Shown piece after piece: positions 34,611 through 42,573 of a stretch of 64,000 nucleotides of DNA (position 1 is its first letter; the number at the start of each line of letters is the position of its first letter). The notes under the pieces are model-generated. The model was not told where the DNA came from. It made no database searches and worked only from the letters and a program-made list of their open reading frames with translations. The DNA is taken from the NCBI GenBank assembly GCA_910578335.1, contig CAJTPU010000013.1, forward strand, positions 51,845 through 115,844. The letters are read 5' to 3'. Origin of the DNA: an uncultured Lachnospiraceae bacterium (GTDB lineage Bacteria > Bacillota > Clostridia > Lachnospirales > Lachnospiraceae). Made by a program: the position numbers and the translations under genes.

Positions 34611-34862
34611 ATGATTAGAATTTTACTTTCTTCAAGACTTGGGGAGCGAAAATGGACACATGCAGATTTGGCAAGAAAAACTGGAATCAGGTCAACCACA
34701 ATCAGCAAATTGTACCATGAGATGGTTGATAGAGTAAATTTGTAACATTTAGACCGTATCTGTGAAGCGTTGGAGTGCAATCGCGATGAGCTTGTTGTGA
34801 GGGTTTCCAATAAAATGCCCGATATGAGCCATAAACTATTATTGAATCTATTGAGTAATTGA
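34611..34862 (+). pseudogene. XRE-family regulator broken by a nonsense codon
   Basis: GGAAGGAG precedes ATG 34611. The frame encodes an XRE helix-turn-helix (LGERKWTHADLARKTGIR, STTISKLYHEMVDRVNL), then an in-frame TAA at 34743-34745, then the expected continuation HLDRICEALECNRDELV and on to a natural TGA at 34862. In this family the interrupted position is normally Glu, so a single G-to-T change (GAA to TAA) explains it. An intact protein would have 83 residues. Confidence 0.8.
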
Positions 34863-34883
34863 GGGAAGTGCTGCAACACTGTC

Positions 34884-34928
34884 CCTCAAAGAAGGCGCCT
34901 GGGGAAATCCAAGTGCCTTTTTTGAGGT
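34884..34928 (+). terminator. Terminator after the broken XRE gene
   Basis: CCTCAAA and AAGGCGC (34884-34898) pair with GTGCCTT and TTTGAGG (34913-34927), with a T-run in the descending arm. Confidence 0.65.
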
Positions 34929-35055
34929 TTAGATATAGTGCATTGACATCATATTGACACTCAAATAAATATTATTGGTTATTTCTTCGCGTTGTTAACG
35001 TTGTAAATTGTTTGAAAACAGGTAAAAAGTATGGTAAAATTTACGGAAGAAACTT

Positions 35056-35210
35056 GACAGGGAGTGTGACTTGAAATAAAATTTGCCCCCTGTACATTCG
35101 CAGGGATAAGGTGTCACTCCCCGCGCGGGGGTGTGAGTTAAAATATGCCCTTCGTGCGGCACGCAGGATAGAGAACCTGTCACTCCCTATGGGGGAGTAT
35201 GGATTAAAAT
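35056..35210 (+). CRISPR. Relic CRISPR array: three decayed repeats
   Basis: Two full-length 32-base degenerate copies lie at 35113-35144 (GTCACTCCCCGCGCGGGGGT, then GTGAGTTAAAAT) and 35179-35210 (GTCACTCCCTATGGGGGAGT, then ATGGATTAAAAT). A third partial copy ends at 35077 (GGGAGTGTGACTTGAAAT). They are spaced by 35 and 34 bases, the same spacing as the live array, and run in the same orientation. They lie 2.2 kb beyond the last good repeat. Confidence 0.85.
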
Positions 35211-36229
35211 TGCTCTATTGTCAGTGCGCTGTTTATCTTACTGCCTGAGGGTATTAGGCTTCAGCCATATTAAATATTTTGTGGGCGTTTTACTGCCGGG
35301 CAAATGTGATGTACTGTCATAGAAGTAAACATATTTTCAAAGTGTTGGAAACCTTGGAATCTTATCCATTATGCTATAATAGGTTTCCTTTTTATTTGCC
35401 TGTCACCGAAGTAATAATTTACCGCTTCTCTTTACTTACAAAGTATTGCGTACGAAAGAGTAATGTGAACTCCCGTATTGCTTTTCTTAATATATATTAT
35501 TTTTTGCTATCTATAAGCTTTTGCATAAACTGCGAAAGCTTTGTAGTCGAACTAACTCTTGATGGCTGGTTTCAGCAAATTTTTCTGTCGGTACTTTCTT
35601 CAATTTGTAAGGCTTTCTTATTGAGCTGTTCTTTTCGTATTTTCCGGTTGTGACGGTATGTCACTTCGGGTTTCCTGTGGGTATCTTTTTCTCCTTTTTA
35701 AAGCTTAAATGTAGCCTCAAAAATCATGTAAACACAAGCAATACTAACCGTATATCGGATAATATACTTTACTTTGAAGCTATAAATATGGTAATTGCTG
35801 CCAAGAGAAAACTGGTTTCTATTTTTATCCTTTACATATCAATAAAAATAAGTTAAATGTCTTAACAAGAGCCCGCATGAGATTTGCTAATCCTGCAAAG
35901 AACGTCTTGAGCAGTTGCGTGATAAGTTCTATTTGATTATTTTGCTTAGCTTTTCTTGCTCATTTTTTATGTTGCCATTTGTAATAACAGTAACATATTG
36001 TGCACGATACATTGATGTTTTTGGGAAAAAATAAAAGTCTTCGTAAAGCAGGCATCTTTGCAAAAGGTGGTTTTATTATGGAAAGGCTTCTGATTTTTTA
36101 TTTTGCATGCAGGTTTCTTTTATACAATATACTTACAATTCCATAAGTCCGTTATTTGGTACAACAGATAATATAAAATGGAAAGCAGCGAACCAAAAGA
36201 AAGTCAATATGCAAAGGAGGATGTGACTT
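35211..36229. other. AT-rich stretch without a convincing gene
   Basis: Short open frames here (for example 35279-35653 and 35650-35856 plus) lack ribosome sites and have Cys/Phe/Tyr-rich compositions untypical of genes. The minus strand shows protein-like but stop-riddled text around 35,500-35,620, so decayed mobile DNA is possible. I see no RNA gene or clear promoter. Confidence 0.5.
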
Positions 36230-36427
36230 ATGCGGCAAAATGTTTTTGAGAGAGCAGCAGAATTTGTGATTTTAAAAGATGTGGTATGCGGGGAAACAGC
36301 AAAAGAACGGATGACGGAGCTGGAATTATCAGGACTGGATGCAGAAAAGTTAGAGTTTATGACGGAAGATGAACGTAGAAAGGTATTGGAAGAAGCCGGA
36401 CTGATACCGGAAGAGTATGATTTTTAG
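36230..36427 (+). CDS. Small acidic protein of unknown function
   Basis: The protein has 65 residues. AAAGGAGG lies 9 bases before the ATG, which supports a real gene. The protein is helical and acidic: MRQNVFERAAEFVILKDVV, ERMTELELSGLDAEKLEFM, and LEEAGLIPEEYDF at the end. No membrane segment is visible. The family is not recognised. It lies alone between the CRISPR relic and the ECF transporter gene. Confidence 0.6.
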   Translation: MRQNVFERAAEFVILKDVVCGETAKERMTELELSGLDAEKLEFMTEDERRKVLEEAGLIPEEYDF

Positions 36428-36513
36428 GAAAGCAAAAGTTGTCTTACCTATTTTTAGGTCAAAGTGACAACTAACATTTTCCGATGGGGCTTTTGATACC
36501 CTAATTCTAAGAA

Positions 36514-36556
36514 TAGTAAAAAACAAAGGAGAACAAAAACAACTGTGCTCCTTTGT
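36514..36556 (-). terminator. Terminator of the ECF S-component gene
   Basis: On the minus strand ACAAAGGAG (36556-36548) pairs with CTCCTTTGT (36531-36523), followed by TTTTTTAC. It lies about 40 bases after the stop codon of the transporter gene. Confidence 0.8.
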
Positions 36557-36594
36557 CATAACAAATTTGGGATTTTTATCACAAGGCTTGCCGG

Positions 36595-37149
36595 TTATCT
36601 GCCGGACCGATATAGCCTCCGAACTATCGGCTGCAGCGAAAGCCCTAATGGAACGGCGACGCAGACGGCTATTACAGCGTTTATGCAGGAGACGATGGCT
36701 TTTTGAGAAGTGGTCAGCCAAACAGCGGACAGAGGCAGGCGCAGCACAAAGCGGTGTGTAATAAAGTTTTTGGACAAATATAATGTCACGTATAGCACAG
36801 AACCGCTTGTCGCACCGAGCAGGAACCGATTTTGTTTTGGGCGGCTTTTTGCCGTTATTTTTCCGCACAACCATGCCATTAGAAATTTAAATAAAAAGGT
36901 AAAGGGAGCGGAGGAGACATAAGCCGGATTTGTCAAATCAAAAAAGATTGAACCGATGCCGGCGGCAAGTCCGCCCTGCCATGCGCCCAAAAGCATACCG
37001 GACAGCAGGCACATCACGTTGCCCATGTGCAGCCGGGTAGCGGTTATCGGTGTGGGAATGGATATTTGCAAAAAGGCGGAAGTGGCATAAACAGCAGCCG
37101 ACATAACACTAATCAGTGCGATTTCTCTTAAGGGAATTTTCTTTTTCAT
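36595..37149 (-). CDS. ECF transporter S component (substrate-binding membrane subunit)
   Basis: This 184-residue protein has about six membrane segments. The features of the ECF riboflavin-type S-component family are visible: LISVMSAAVYATSAFLQISIPTP, the RLHMGNVMCLLSGMLLGAWQG segment, GGLAAGIGSIFFDL and PFTFLFKFLMAWLCGKITAK. It would work with a shared ECF energising module encoded elsewhere. The substrate is not readable from sequence; the divergent MocR regulator hints at a vitamin B6-type compound, but that is inference. AAAGGAG upstream of ATG 37149 sets the start. Confidence 0.85.
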   Translation of the reverse strand: MKKKIPLREIALISVMSAAVYATSAFLQISIPTPITATRLHMGNVMCLLSGMLLGAWQGGLAAGIGSIFFDLTNPAYVSSAPFTFLFKFLMAWLCGKITAKSRPKQNRFLLGATSGSVLYVTLYLSKNFITHRFVLRLPLSAVWLTTSQKAIVSCINAVIAVCVAVPLGLSLQPIVRRLYRSGR

Positions 37150-37207
37150 TAGGTGGTCTCCTTTCAAAAATGTATTATTTTTCTTTATGATACTATTGAG
37201 AAAAAAA

Positions 37208-37243
37208 CCATACAATGATAAAATTGTATGGCATACAATTTTG
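37208..37243 (+). promoter_or_regulatory. MocR-type operator between the divergent genes
   Basis: CCATACAAT (37208-37216) and ATTGTATGG (37223-37231) form a perfect inverted repeat with a 6-base centre, and a third half site CATACAATTTT follows at 37232. MocR/PdxR regulators bind such combined inverted and direct repeats. The site lies 17-52 bases before the mocR start and upstream of the ECF gene. Confidence 0.65.
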
Positions 37244-37259
37244 CAAAGGGAGAAATGAG

Positions 37260-38651
37260 ATGCCGTTTAATTCATTTGAAAATTATCCTATGTCGTGGAG
37301 ACCGAGGCGGGAAGAATTGGAGAAACCTTATTATCTGTCGCTTGCGGGTCTTTTGGAGCGGGAGATTGCCGAGGGAAGGCTGAAGGCTCATACCAAGCTT
37401 CCGCCACAGCGGGAGCTTGCAGATTTTTTGGATTTAAATGTAAGTACCATTACCAGAGCGTACAAATTATGTGAATTGAAGGGGTTGCTCTATGCGGTAA
37501 CAGGAAGGGGTACCTTTGTTGCGTCCGGCATATGTGCAGGGGACACTTTTATAGAAAAGAAAAGTCATTGTATCGAGATGGGGATGATTAAACCTTTTTA
37601 CGAGACCAACGATATGGTTCTGGAAGCGGCACGGGTAATTTTGAAACGCGGCGATGCGGCAAGACTTTTGGAATACAGCAGTCCGTTAGGGACGGACAGA
37701 CAGCTTTGTGCTGCCGCCTGCTGGCTGCAGAGGCATGGTGTGCATGTGGAGAAACGAGGGGTTCTAATAGCGGCGGGCGCGCAGAATGTGCTCAGCGTTA
37801 TTTTAATTTCTCTGTTTCAGGCGGGGGATAAGATTGCCGTTGATGAATTTACTTATACCAATTTTAAAGGGCTGGCAAATCTGCTGCAAATTCAGTTGAT
37901 TGCCGTTCGCGGAGACAATTACGGTATGCTGCCGGAGGCTTTGGAAATGCTGTGTAAAAATAGTGAAATACGTGGTGTATATCTTATGCCGACATGCAGT
38001 AATCCGACCGGTGTTTTTATGCCGCAGGACAGGCGTAAAGAACTGGCAAAGGTTATGAGGCGTTATTGCCTGCTGCTGATAGAAGATGATATTTATTCTT
38101 TTCTTGCGTCACAGGGAACAGATTCGTTTTTTTCTTTCATACCAGAGCAGACGCTTCATATCTGCAGCTTGTCTAAATCTTTGTGTGCAGGAATGCGGGT
38201 TGCTTTTGTGGCATTTTCGGAGCAGTACCGCGACAGGCTGGTAACCGGTATGCTCCATATCAATTTAAAAACGGTGGCTCTCAATGCGGAGATTATGGCA
38301 GAGCTGATTGAAAGCGGAAAAGCGGATGAAATTGTGCGTAGAAAAATAGAACTGGCAGAGGAAAGAAACCGGATATATGAAAGATTTTTTCGGCAGGAAG
38401 AGGGAAACATCGCACGCTTTTTCCACTGGCTGAAGCTGCCTTCCGGTTTGACAAGCGAAGAAGCGGAGCTTTTAGCGCTGCAGAACGGCGTGCATGTTTT
38501 AGGCTCCCACAGGTTTGCACAAGGAGGCGGAGAGAGTGCGGCATTTTTGCGTCTTTCCGTTGTTTCTACCGATACGGAAACGGAGCTTGCGCAGGGGCTT
38601 AAGATATTGCAAAATATATTACAGGAACCGCCGGTTTCCCTGTTGGTGTGA
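37260..38651 (+). CDS. MocR-type regulator (GntR helix-turn-helix fused to an aminotransferase fold)
   Basis: This 463-residue protein has an N-terminal winged helix (LKAHTKLPPQRELADFLDLN, VSTITRAYKLCELKG) and a fold-type I aminotransferase domain. The PLP lysine is K306 in CSLSKSLCAGMRVAF; MPTCSNPTGVFMP and LIEDDIYS are the other cofactor-site motifs. Such proteins sense PLP or amino compounds. AAAGGGAG six bases before ATG 37260 sets the start. Divergence from the ECF gene across a shared operator suggests that it controls uptake of a PLP-related ligand. Confidence 0.9.
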   Translation: MPFNSFENYPMSWRPRREELEKPYYLSLAGLLEREIAEGRLKAHTKLPPQRELADFLDLNVSTITRAYKLCELKGLLYAVTGRGTFVASGICAGDTFIEKKSHCIEMGMIKPFYETNDMVLEAARVILKRGDAARLLEYSSPLGTDRQLCAAACWLQRHGVHVEKRGVLIAAGAQNVLSVILISLFQAGDKIAVDEFTYTNFKGLANLLQIQLIAVRGDNYGMLPEALEMLCKNSEIRGVYLMPTCSNPTGVFMPQDRRKELAKVMRRYCLLLIEDDIYSFLASQGTDSFFSFIPEQTLHICSLSKSLCAGMRVAFVAFSEQYRDRLVTGMLHINLKTVALNAEIMAELIESGKADEIVRRKIELAEERNRIYERFFRQEEGNIARFFHWLKLPSGLTSEEAELLALQNGVHVLGSHRFAQGGGESAAFLRLSVVSTDTETELAQGLKILQNILQEPPVSLLV

Positions 38652-38724
38652 GCAGCTTGAAAAGCAGGGAGTTGGCGGAAATATATTGACAGAAAGCTGG
38701 CAAAAATTTATTCTAATAGTTAAT

Positions 38725-38935
38725 TGCGAAACTCTCATTTTGAGGTTCCGAATTGTGCACCTTGTATATTCCATAAGCGGACCCTTGATTACCGTCGGTA
38801 TCAAAGTCATGCGGGCATGACTTGCGCCGTATTTTGGCAGCTTACGTACCGCTACGGTAATCTCGGAGCGAAAGCGAGTTCGTGCTGGAATATACAAGGT
38901 GCACAATGACACTTGCATAATTGCTGAGTTTCGCA
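38725..38935. mobile_element. MITE-like inverted-repeat element
   Basis: The ends TGCGAAACTC (38725-38734) and GAGTTTCGCA (38926-38935) are perfect inverted repeats. Further in, ATTGTGCACCTTGTATATTC is repeated in inverse as GAATATACAAGGTGCACAAT. The 211-base element has a structured core (ATTACCGT...ACGGTAAT arms) and no coding capacity. A partial second copy of the left arm lies at 9460-9519. No clear target duplication is visible. Confidence 0.75.
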
Positions 38936-38975
38936 AACATCTATTTATTCTAAAATTAAAAGGAGGCAAAAGAAC

Positions 38976-39413
38976 ATGAAAAAATACATAAATACAGCTT
39001 TTATATATGCAATAGCAGCGATGGCGGGAGGCATGTTCTATCGGGAGTTTACGAAGGGGAACGGATTTGAGGGTGTGACAATGCTGGGAAAGGTGCATAC
39101 ACATTTATTTCTGCTGGGCATGTTTCTGTTTTTGATAGTTGCCCTGTTTGCAGGGCGGATGCAACTGGAGAAGGATAAACTGTTTCACGGATTTTTTTAT
39201 ATTTATAATGTGGGAGTGTCCTTGACGGCAGTTATGATGCTGGTACATGGCACGCTGCAGGTACTTCATGTGGAACTGTCCAAGGGAGCAGAGGCGTCCA
39301 TTTCCGGCATTGCAGGAATCGGACACATTCTGACCGGGACGGGGCTTGTGCTGCTTTTACTTTCTTTGCGGAAACATGCGCAGGAGAAGGGAAATGACGG
39401 AAAAGAAAAATAG
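38976..39413 (+). CDS. DUF2871 membrane protein
   Basis: This 145-residue protein has four membrane helices (about residues 8-22, 38-60, 70-92 and 108-128). Conserved histidines line the helices (GKVHTHLFLLGM, LFHGFF, MLVHGTLQVLH, GIGHILTGTG), reminiscent of heme-binding membrane proteins and typical of DUF2871. The function is unestablished. AAAGGAGG precedes the ATG. It lies 40 bases downstream of the MITE-like element, which forms most of its upstream region. Confidence 0.8.
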   Translation: MKKYINTAFIYAIAAMAGGMFYREFTKGNGFEGVTMLGKVHTHLFLLGMFLFLIVALFAGRMQLEKDKLFHGFFYIYNVGVSLTAVMMLVHGTLQVLHVELSKGAEASISGIAGIGHILTGTGLVLLLLSLRKHAQEKGNDGKEK

Positions 39414-39527
39414 AGTCCGCCGAAGCGGACATGAAGTATAAGACAGATTGACCCATGGAGGCGAGGTTGAAAGAAATTCGCTTCAACCTCCTTGATTTGA
39501 GTGCGCGCTGAGGCGCGCAGATGGGAG
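39412..39527 (+). repeat. Triple-hairpin intergenic region, including hairpin repeat copy B
   Basis: Three stems lie in a row. GTCCGC CGAA GCGGAC (39413-39428) is the second copy of the element at 3391. GAGGTTGAA...TTCAACCTC (about 39461-39490) is the next. GTGCGCGC TGAG GCGCGC (39501-39518) is followed by AGATGGGAG, which provides the ribosome site of the next gene. The last module matches the leaders of cas7c and the gene at 3127. Confidence 0.6.
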
Positions 39528-39532
39528 CAAAA

Positions 39533-39934
39533 ATGAAGAGTGTAACGATGTGTGCCGATATTTCCTGTGACTGCAAGCTGGTTTGGGAAATTGTGACAGA
39601 TAACGTAAATTATGCGTGGCGAAGCGATTTGTCCAAAATAGAGGTGCTGGATGAAACGCGGTTTGACGAATATACGAAAAATGGGTTTGTAACGCATTTT
39701 TGTATCACGGCGAAGGAGCCCTGCCGTGAGTATCGGTTTGATATGGAAAATCAGAATATGCGCGGACGGTGGAAAGGCATATTCGAGGATTGCGGCGGCA
39801 TGACGCGAATTACTTTTACTGAAGAAGTGCAGGCAAAGAATCCGGTTATGAATCTGTTTTTAAAGGGATATCTAAAAAAGCAGCAGGCAGCTTATATGAG
39901 AGACTTACAGAAAGCCGTGGCAGAAAAAGCATGA
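39533..39934 (+). CDS. SRPBCC (START-fold) domain protein
   Basis: This 133-residue protein has the START/Bet v1-like pattern: IVTDNVNYAWRSDLSKIEVLDE, the strand THFCITAKEPCREYRFDME, GRWKGIFEDCGGMTRITFTEEV, and the C-terminal helix LFLKGYLKKQQAAYMRDLQKAV. The family binds hydrophobic ligands or acts in polyketide-type chemistry; the ligand is unknown. GGGAG six bases before ATG 39533 selects the start over ATG 39521. The gene is cytoplasmic. Confidence 0.8.
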   Translation: MKSVTMCADISCDCKLVWEIVTDNVNYAWRSDLSKIEVLDETRFDEYTKNGFVTHFCITAKEPCREYRFDMENQNMRGRWKGIFEDCGGMTRITFTEEVQAKNPVMNLFLKGYLKKQQAAYMRDLQKAVAEKA

Positions 39935-39989
39935 ATAAAAAGTATAGATAAAAAGCATAGACAAAGCGGCTGCCTGTAAAAATAGCGGG

Positions 39990-40493
39990 TTAAAGCAGGC
40001 GGTTGAAAAATTCCAGCTTGTAGGTGCTTTGGTCTCGCGGGTCCGTCCTTTCCTGCGTTTCAAAGTAGGAGAAACCCAAAGAGGCGATGAGGGCTTTGGA
40101 AGCCGTGTTCTGGGAACGGGCGGAGCAGATAAATTCGCGTGCACCAAGAGACGCAGCGCGTTCCATTAAAAGACGCAGTGCCTGTTTACCGTAGCCCTTG
40201 CCGGTATAGTCCGGTCCTATGGCAATGCCGGTGTCTTCGTAGACGTGAGGCTTGACTTCTGTCATGCCGGCAAAGCCGATTGCCTGACCGCTCTTCTTTT
40301 CATATATTGTATAGGCTTCATGTGCGCGCTGAAAGGATACGCTTTTTTCCATGCGTATTTTTGCCGTGTCTTCATTTTCTGTCACTTGCCAGAGCATATA
40401 GCGTGCGCTCTCCGGTCTTGACCAGAGATTGCGGTACAAATCCTGCCAGTCTTCCTGTTTGGCTTTTTCAAGACGAATATCTTTTGCTTCCAT
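39990..40493 (-). CDS. GNAT family N-acetyltransferase
   Basis: This 167-residue protein resembles RimJ/RimL-type acetyltransferases: IRLEKAKQEDWQDLYRNLW at the N-terminus, the acetyl-CoA loop IGPDYTGKGYGKQALRLLM, and SARSQNTASKALIASLGFSYFE at the C-terminus. The substrate is unknown. AGGAG eight bases before the ATG supports the start. It is probably monocistronic, with a membrane protein gene on the same strand upstream. Confidence 0.87.
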   Translation of the reverse strand: MEAKDIRLEKAKQEDWQDLYRNLWSRPESARYMLWQVTENEDTAKIRMEKSVSFQRAHEAYTIYEKKSGQAIGFAGMTEVKPHVYEDTGIAIGPDYTGKGYGKQALRLLMERAASLGAREFICSARSQNTASKALIASLGFSYFETQERTDPRDQSTYKLEFFNRLL

Positions 40494-40519
40494 AAAATTT
40501 CACTCCTGTCAGTTTAGAT

Positions 40520-41290
40520 TTAGCGGAGAAGCTCTACTATAGAGGTAACCAGATGGCAGTTCGGCGTGTAGGTTACACGGTAGACGGCGGCATTCTCTGC
40601 ATTCCAGTCGGTACTTTGATTTTCATTGTAGAAATGCTCCTGATTGGGGGTAAAGGCAACGCGGGCGGACATGATGTATACGCTGAACCAGGAAGAAGGC
40701 GTTTCGTCTGAGGGAGAAACGGGAAGGACTCTGTATGCCGTCAGGGGCATGGGGTAGTTCTGCCCGTGATTCGCAAGACCGGCGGAGGTGTAATTTTGGT
40801 TGAGATATACGTCCACGGACAGCAAGTCCCGTTCTTCTATGGCGGAAATATCCTCCAGATAGCGCTGGTATTTTTCGCGGGGGTTGATATCTGCGGTGAC
40901 GGCGGACAGCACAAAACAGCAGAATAATCCCAGAAGCAGAACCAGTCCAAGCTCAGTAACAGGGATGCCTTTCTTTTTGAACCGCAATTTGCAGGCTTCA
41001 TATTTGGGACTGTTAAAGGTGACAACATAGAACACCAGTGCCGACAGTCCAAAGACAGCAGTAAGAACCGACGAAATCAGGAAGGTTTTTTCGAGCAGTT
41101 TATACCAGCCGGCATATCCCTGCAGCAGGAGCGCAGCGGTATCCGCATCCGCAATATAGCTTCGCAGGGTGGCTGGCTGCAAAACAAGGGTAATTGCAAC
41201 TGCCGCTGCGAGAAAAGCAAATATAAAATAAAGTAACCATTGTGTGTATTTCCACTGTAGCTTACGAGCTTCCTTTTTGTCGATGTTCAT
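40520..41290 (-). CDS. Hypothetical three-TM membrane protein
   Basis: This 256-residue protein has membrane segments at about residues 17-38, 68-92 and 112-132 and an extracytoplasmic C-terminal domain of about 120 residues. The C-terminal part contains DINPREKYQRYLEDISAIEE, LSVDVYLNQNYTS, and YIMSARVAFTPNQEHFYNE. No family is recognised. AGGTGC lies upstream of the ATG. It is followed 26 bases downstream by the GNAT gene on the same strand. Confidence 0.65.
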   Translation of the reverse strand: MNIDKKEARKLQWKYTQWLLYFIFAFLAAAVAITLVLQPATLRSYIADADTAALLLQGYAGWYKLLEKTFLISSVLTAVFGLSALVFYVVTFNSPKYEACKLRFKKKGIPVTELGLVLLLGLFCCFVLSAVTADINPREKYQRYLEDISAIEERDLLSVDVYLNQNYTSAGLANHGQNYPMPLTAYRVLPVSPSDETPSSWFSVYIMSARVAFTPNQEHFYNENQSTDWNAENAAVYRVTYTPNCHLVTSIVELLR

Positions 41291-41409
41291 AAGGCACCTT
41301 TCTCTCGTATACAGGTTTGGATGGAGATTTTTATTTATTTTAGCATGTTTTGTAGATAAGGTAAAGACAATAGAAGGAAGTTATTACCCGGTTACTGTCC
41401 GCACGTTTC

Positions 41410-41438
41410 TTGCCCCCATGGGGGATTTGTGGTAGTAT
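41410..41438 (+). promoter_or_regulatory. Probable promoter of the sbcD-yhaN pair
   Basis: TTGCCC (41410-41415) is spaced 17 bases from TAGTAT (41433-41438). A CCCCCATGGGGG palindrome fills the spacer. This is motif matching only. Confidence 0.35.
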
Positions 41439-41504
41439 AAAACTAAAGCAGAAAGCAGTGCAATACAAAGAGTGGCGATAACAATAAATCAGGGGTGAAC
41501 ATAA

Positions 41505-42572
41505 ATGAAAATGATACACTGTGCGGATATTCATCTGGGCTCTAAGATGGAGGCGAAGCTGCCGAAGGAGAAGGCGGATGAGCGGAAGGCGGAGGTTCGC
41601 GCTTCTTTTGAGAAAATGGTACAGTATGCAAAAGACGAGGATGTGCGGGCAATTCTTTTGGCGGGAGATGTGTTTGATTCGGACAGACCGCTCAAAAAGG
41701 ATAAAGCCTTTTTTTATGACGTCGTCAGGCATAATCCGGAAATTGATTTTCTCTATCTGCGCGGCAATCATGACAGTATGGAGTCTTATACGGAAACGGA
41801 TTTGGACAACTTGAAAATCTTTGGCAGGGAGTGGAAAAGCTACGATTATGGAGACATTACGGTAGCGGGGATTGAGATGGCGCCGGAAAATGCGATTTCT
41901 CTTTATGCGTCGCTGCAGTTAAATCCGAAGCGGAAAAATATTGTGATGCTGCACGGACAGACCGCATCTGTTGCAGAGATGGACAAGATTCATCTGGCAA
42001 AGCTGAAAAACCGGTATATTGATTATCTGGCGCTTGGACATGTACATTCTTATCAGACGGATAGTCTGGATGAGCGGGGAATATACGCCTACTGCGGCTG
42101 CTTGGAGGGGCGCGGGTTTGATGAAATCGGGGAAAAGGGATTTGTGCTTTTAGATATCGGGAGTGATATAAAGCTTCGTTTTATTCCAAACGCCTGCCGG
42201 AAAATAGAAGAAATGCAGGTGGATGTCAGTGATGCGGACGGGATATACAATGCATGTCAGAAGGCGAGGGAGGCGGCAAAGATGCGCTGTGCCAAGGAGG
42301 ATATGCTGCGTCTGCACCTGACAGGAGAAATAGCGTTTGACAACGAGGGGCTGGCAGAAGAGGCGGAGAGGCTTCTGTCTCCTTATTTCTATTTTGTTTC
42401 AGTCAAGGACAAAACCCTGCGGAAATTCGATGTGCAGGCATTGCAGGGCGATATCTCGCTGCGAGGTGAGTTTATCCGCACCGTGCTTGCCGCACAGGAG
42501 TACACGGATGCGCAAAAGCAGCAGATAATAAACGCCGGATTAAAGGCACTTTCAGGAAAGGAACCGGATTAA
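41505..42572 (+). CDS. SbcD/YhaO-type DNA repair exonuclease (metallophosphoesterase)
   Basis: The protein has 355 residues. The calcineurin-like phosphoesterase motifs are in order: MIHCADIHLGS, ILLAGDVFDSD, LRGNHDSMES, MLHGQ and ALGHVHSYQ. A C-terminal cap domain of about 120 residues follows. It forms the nuclease half of an SbcCD/YhaON complex that opens hairpins and processes DNA ends. AGGGGTGAAC precedes the ATG. The ATPase partner begins one base after its stop, so expression is coupled. Confidence 0.92.
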   Translation: MKMIHCADIHLGSKMEAKLPKEKADERKAEVRASFEKMVQYAKDEDVRAILLAGDVFDSDRPLKKDKAFFYDVVRHNPEIDFLYLRGNHDSMESYTETDLDNLKIFGREWKSYDYGDITVAGIEMAPENAISLYASLQLNPKRKNIVMLHGQTASVAEMDKIHLAKLKNRYIDYLALGHVHSYQTDSLDERGIYAYCGCLEGRGFDEIGEKGFVLLDIGSDIKLRFIPNACRKIEEMQVDVSDADGIYNACQKAREAAKMRCAKEDMLRLHLTGEIAFDNEGLAEEAERLLSPYFYFVSVKDKTLRKFDVQALQGDISLRGEFIRTVLAAQEYTDAQKQQIINAGLKALSGKEPD

Positions 42573-42573
42573 T

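Noticed and set aside
35279..35856. 124- and 68-codon plus-strand frames beyond the relic repeats
   Set aside because: They lack ribosome sites and have untypical Phe/Cys/Ser-rich composition in AT-rich DNA.
36523..36556. Terminator for the small plus-strand gene at 36230
   Set aside because: On the plus strand the hairpin is followed by CATAAC without a T-run. The T-run is on the minus side, so it belongs to the ECF gene.
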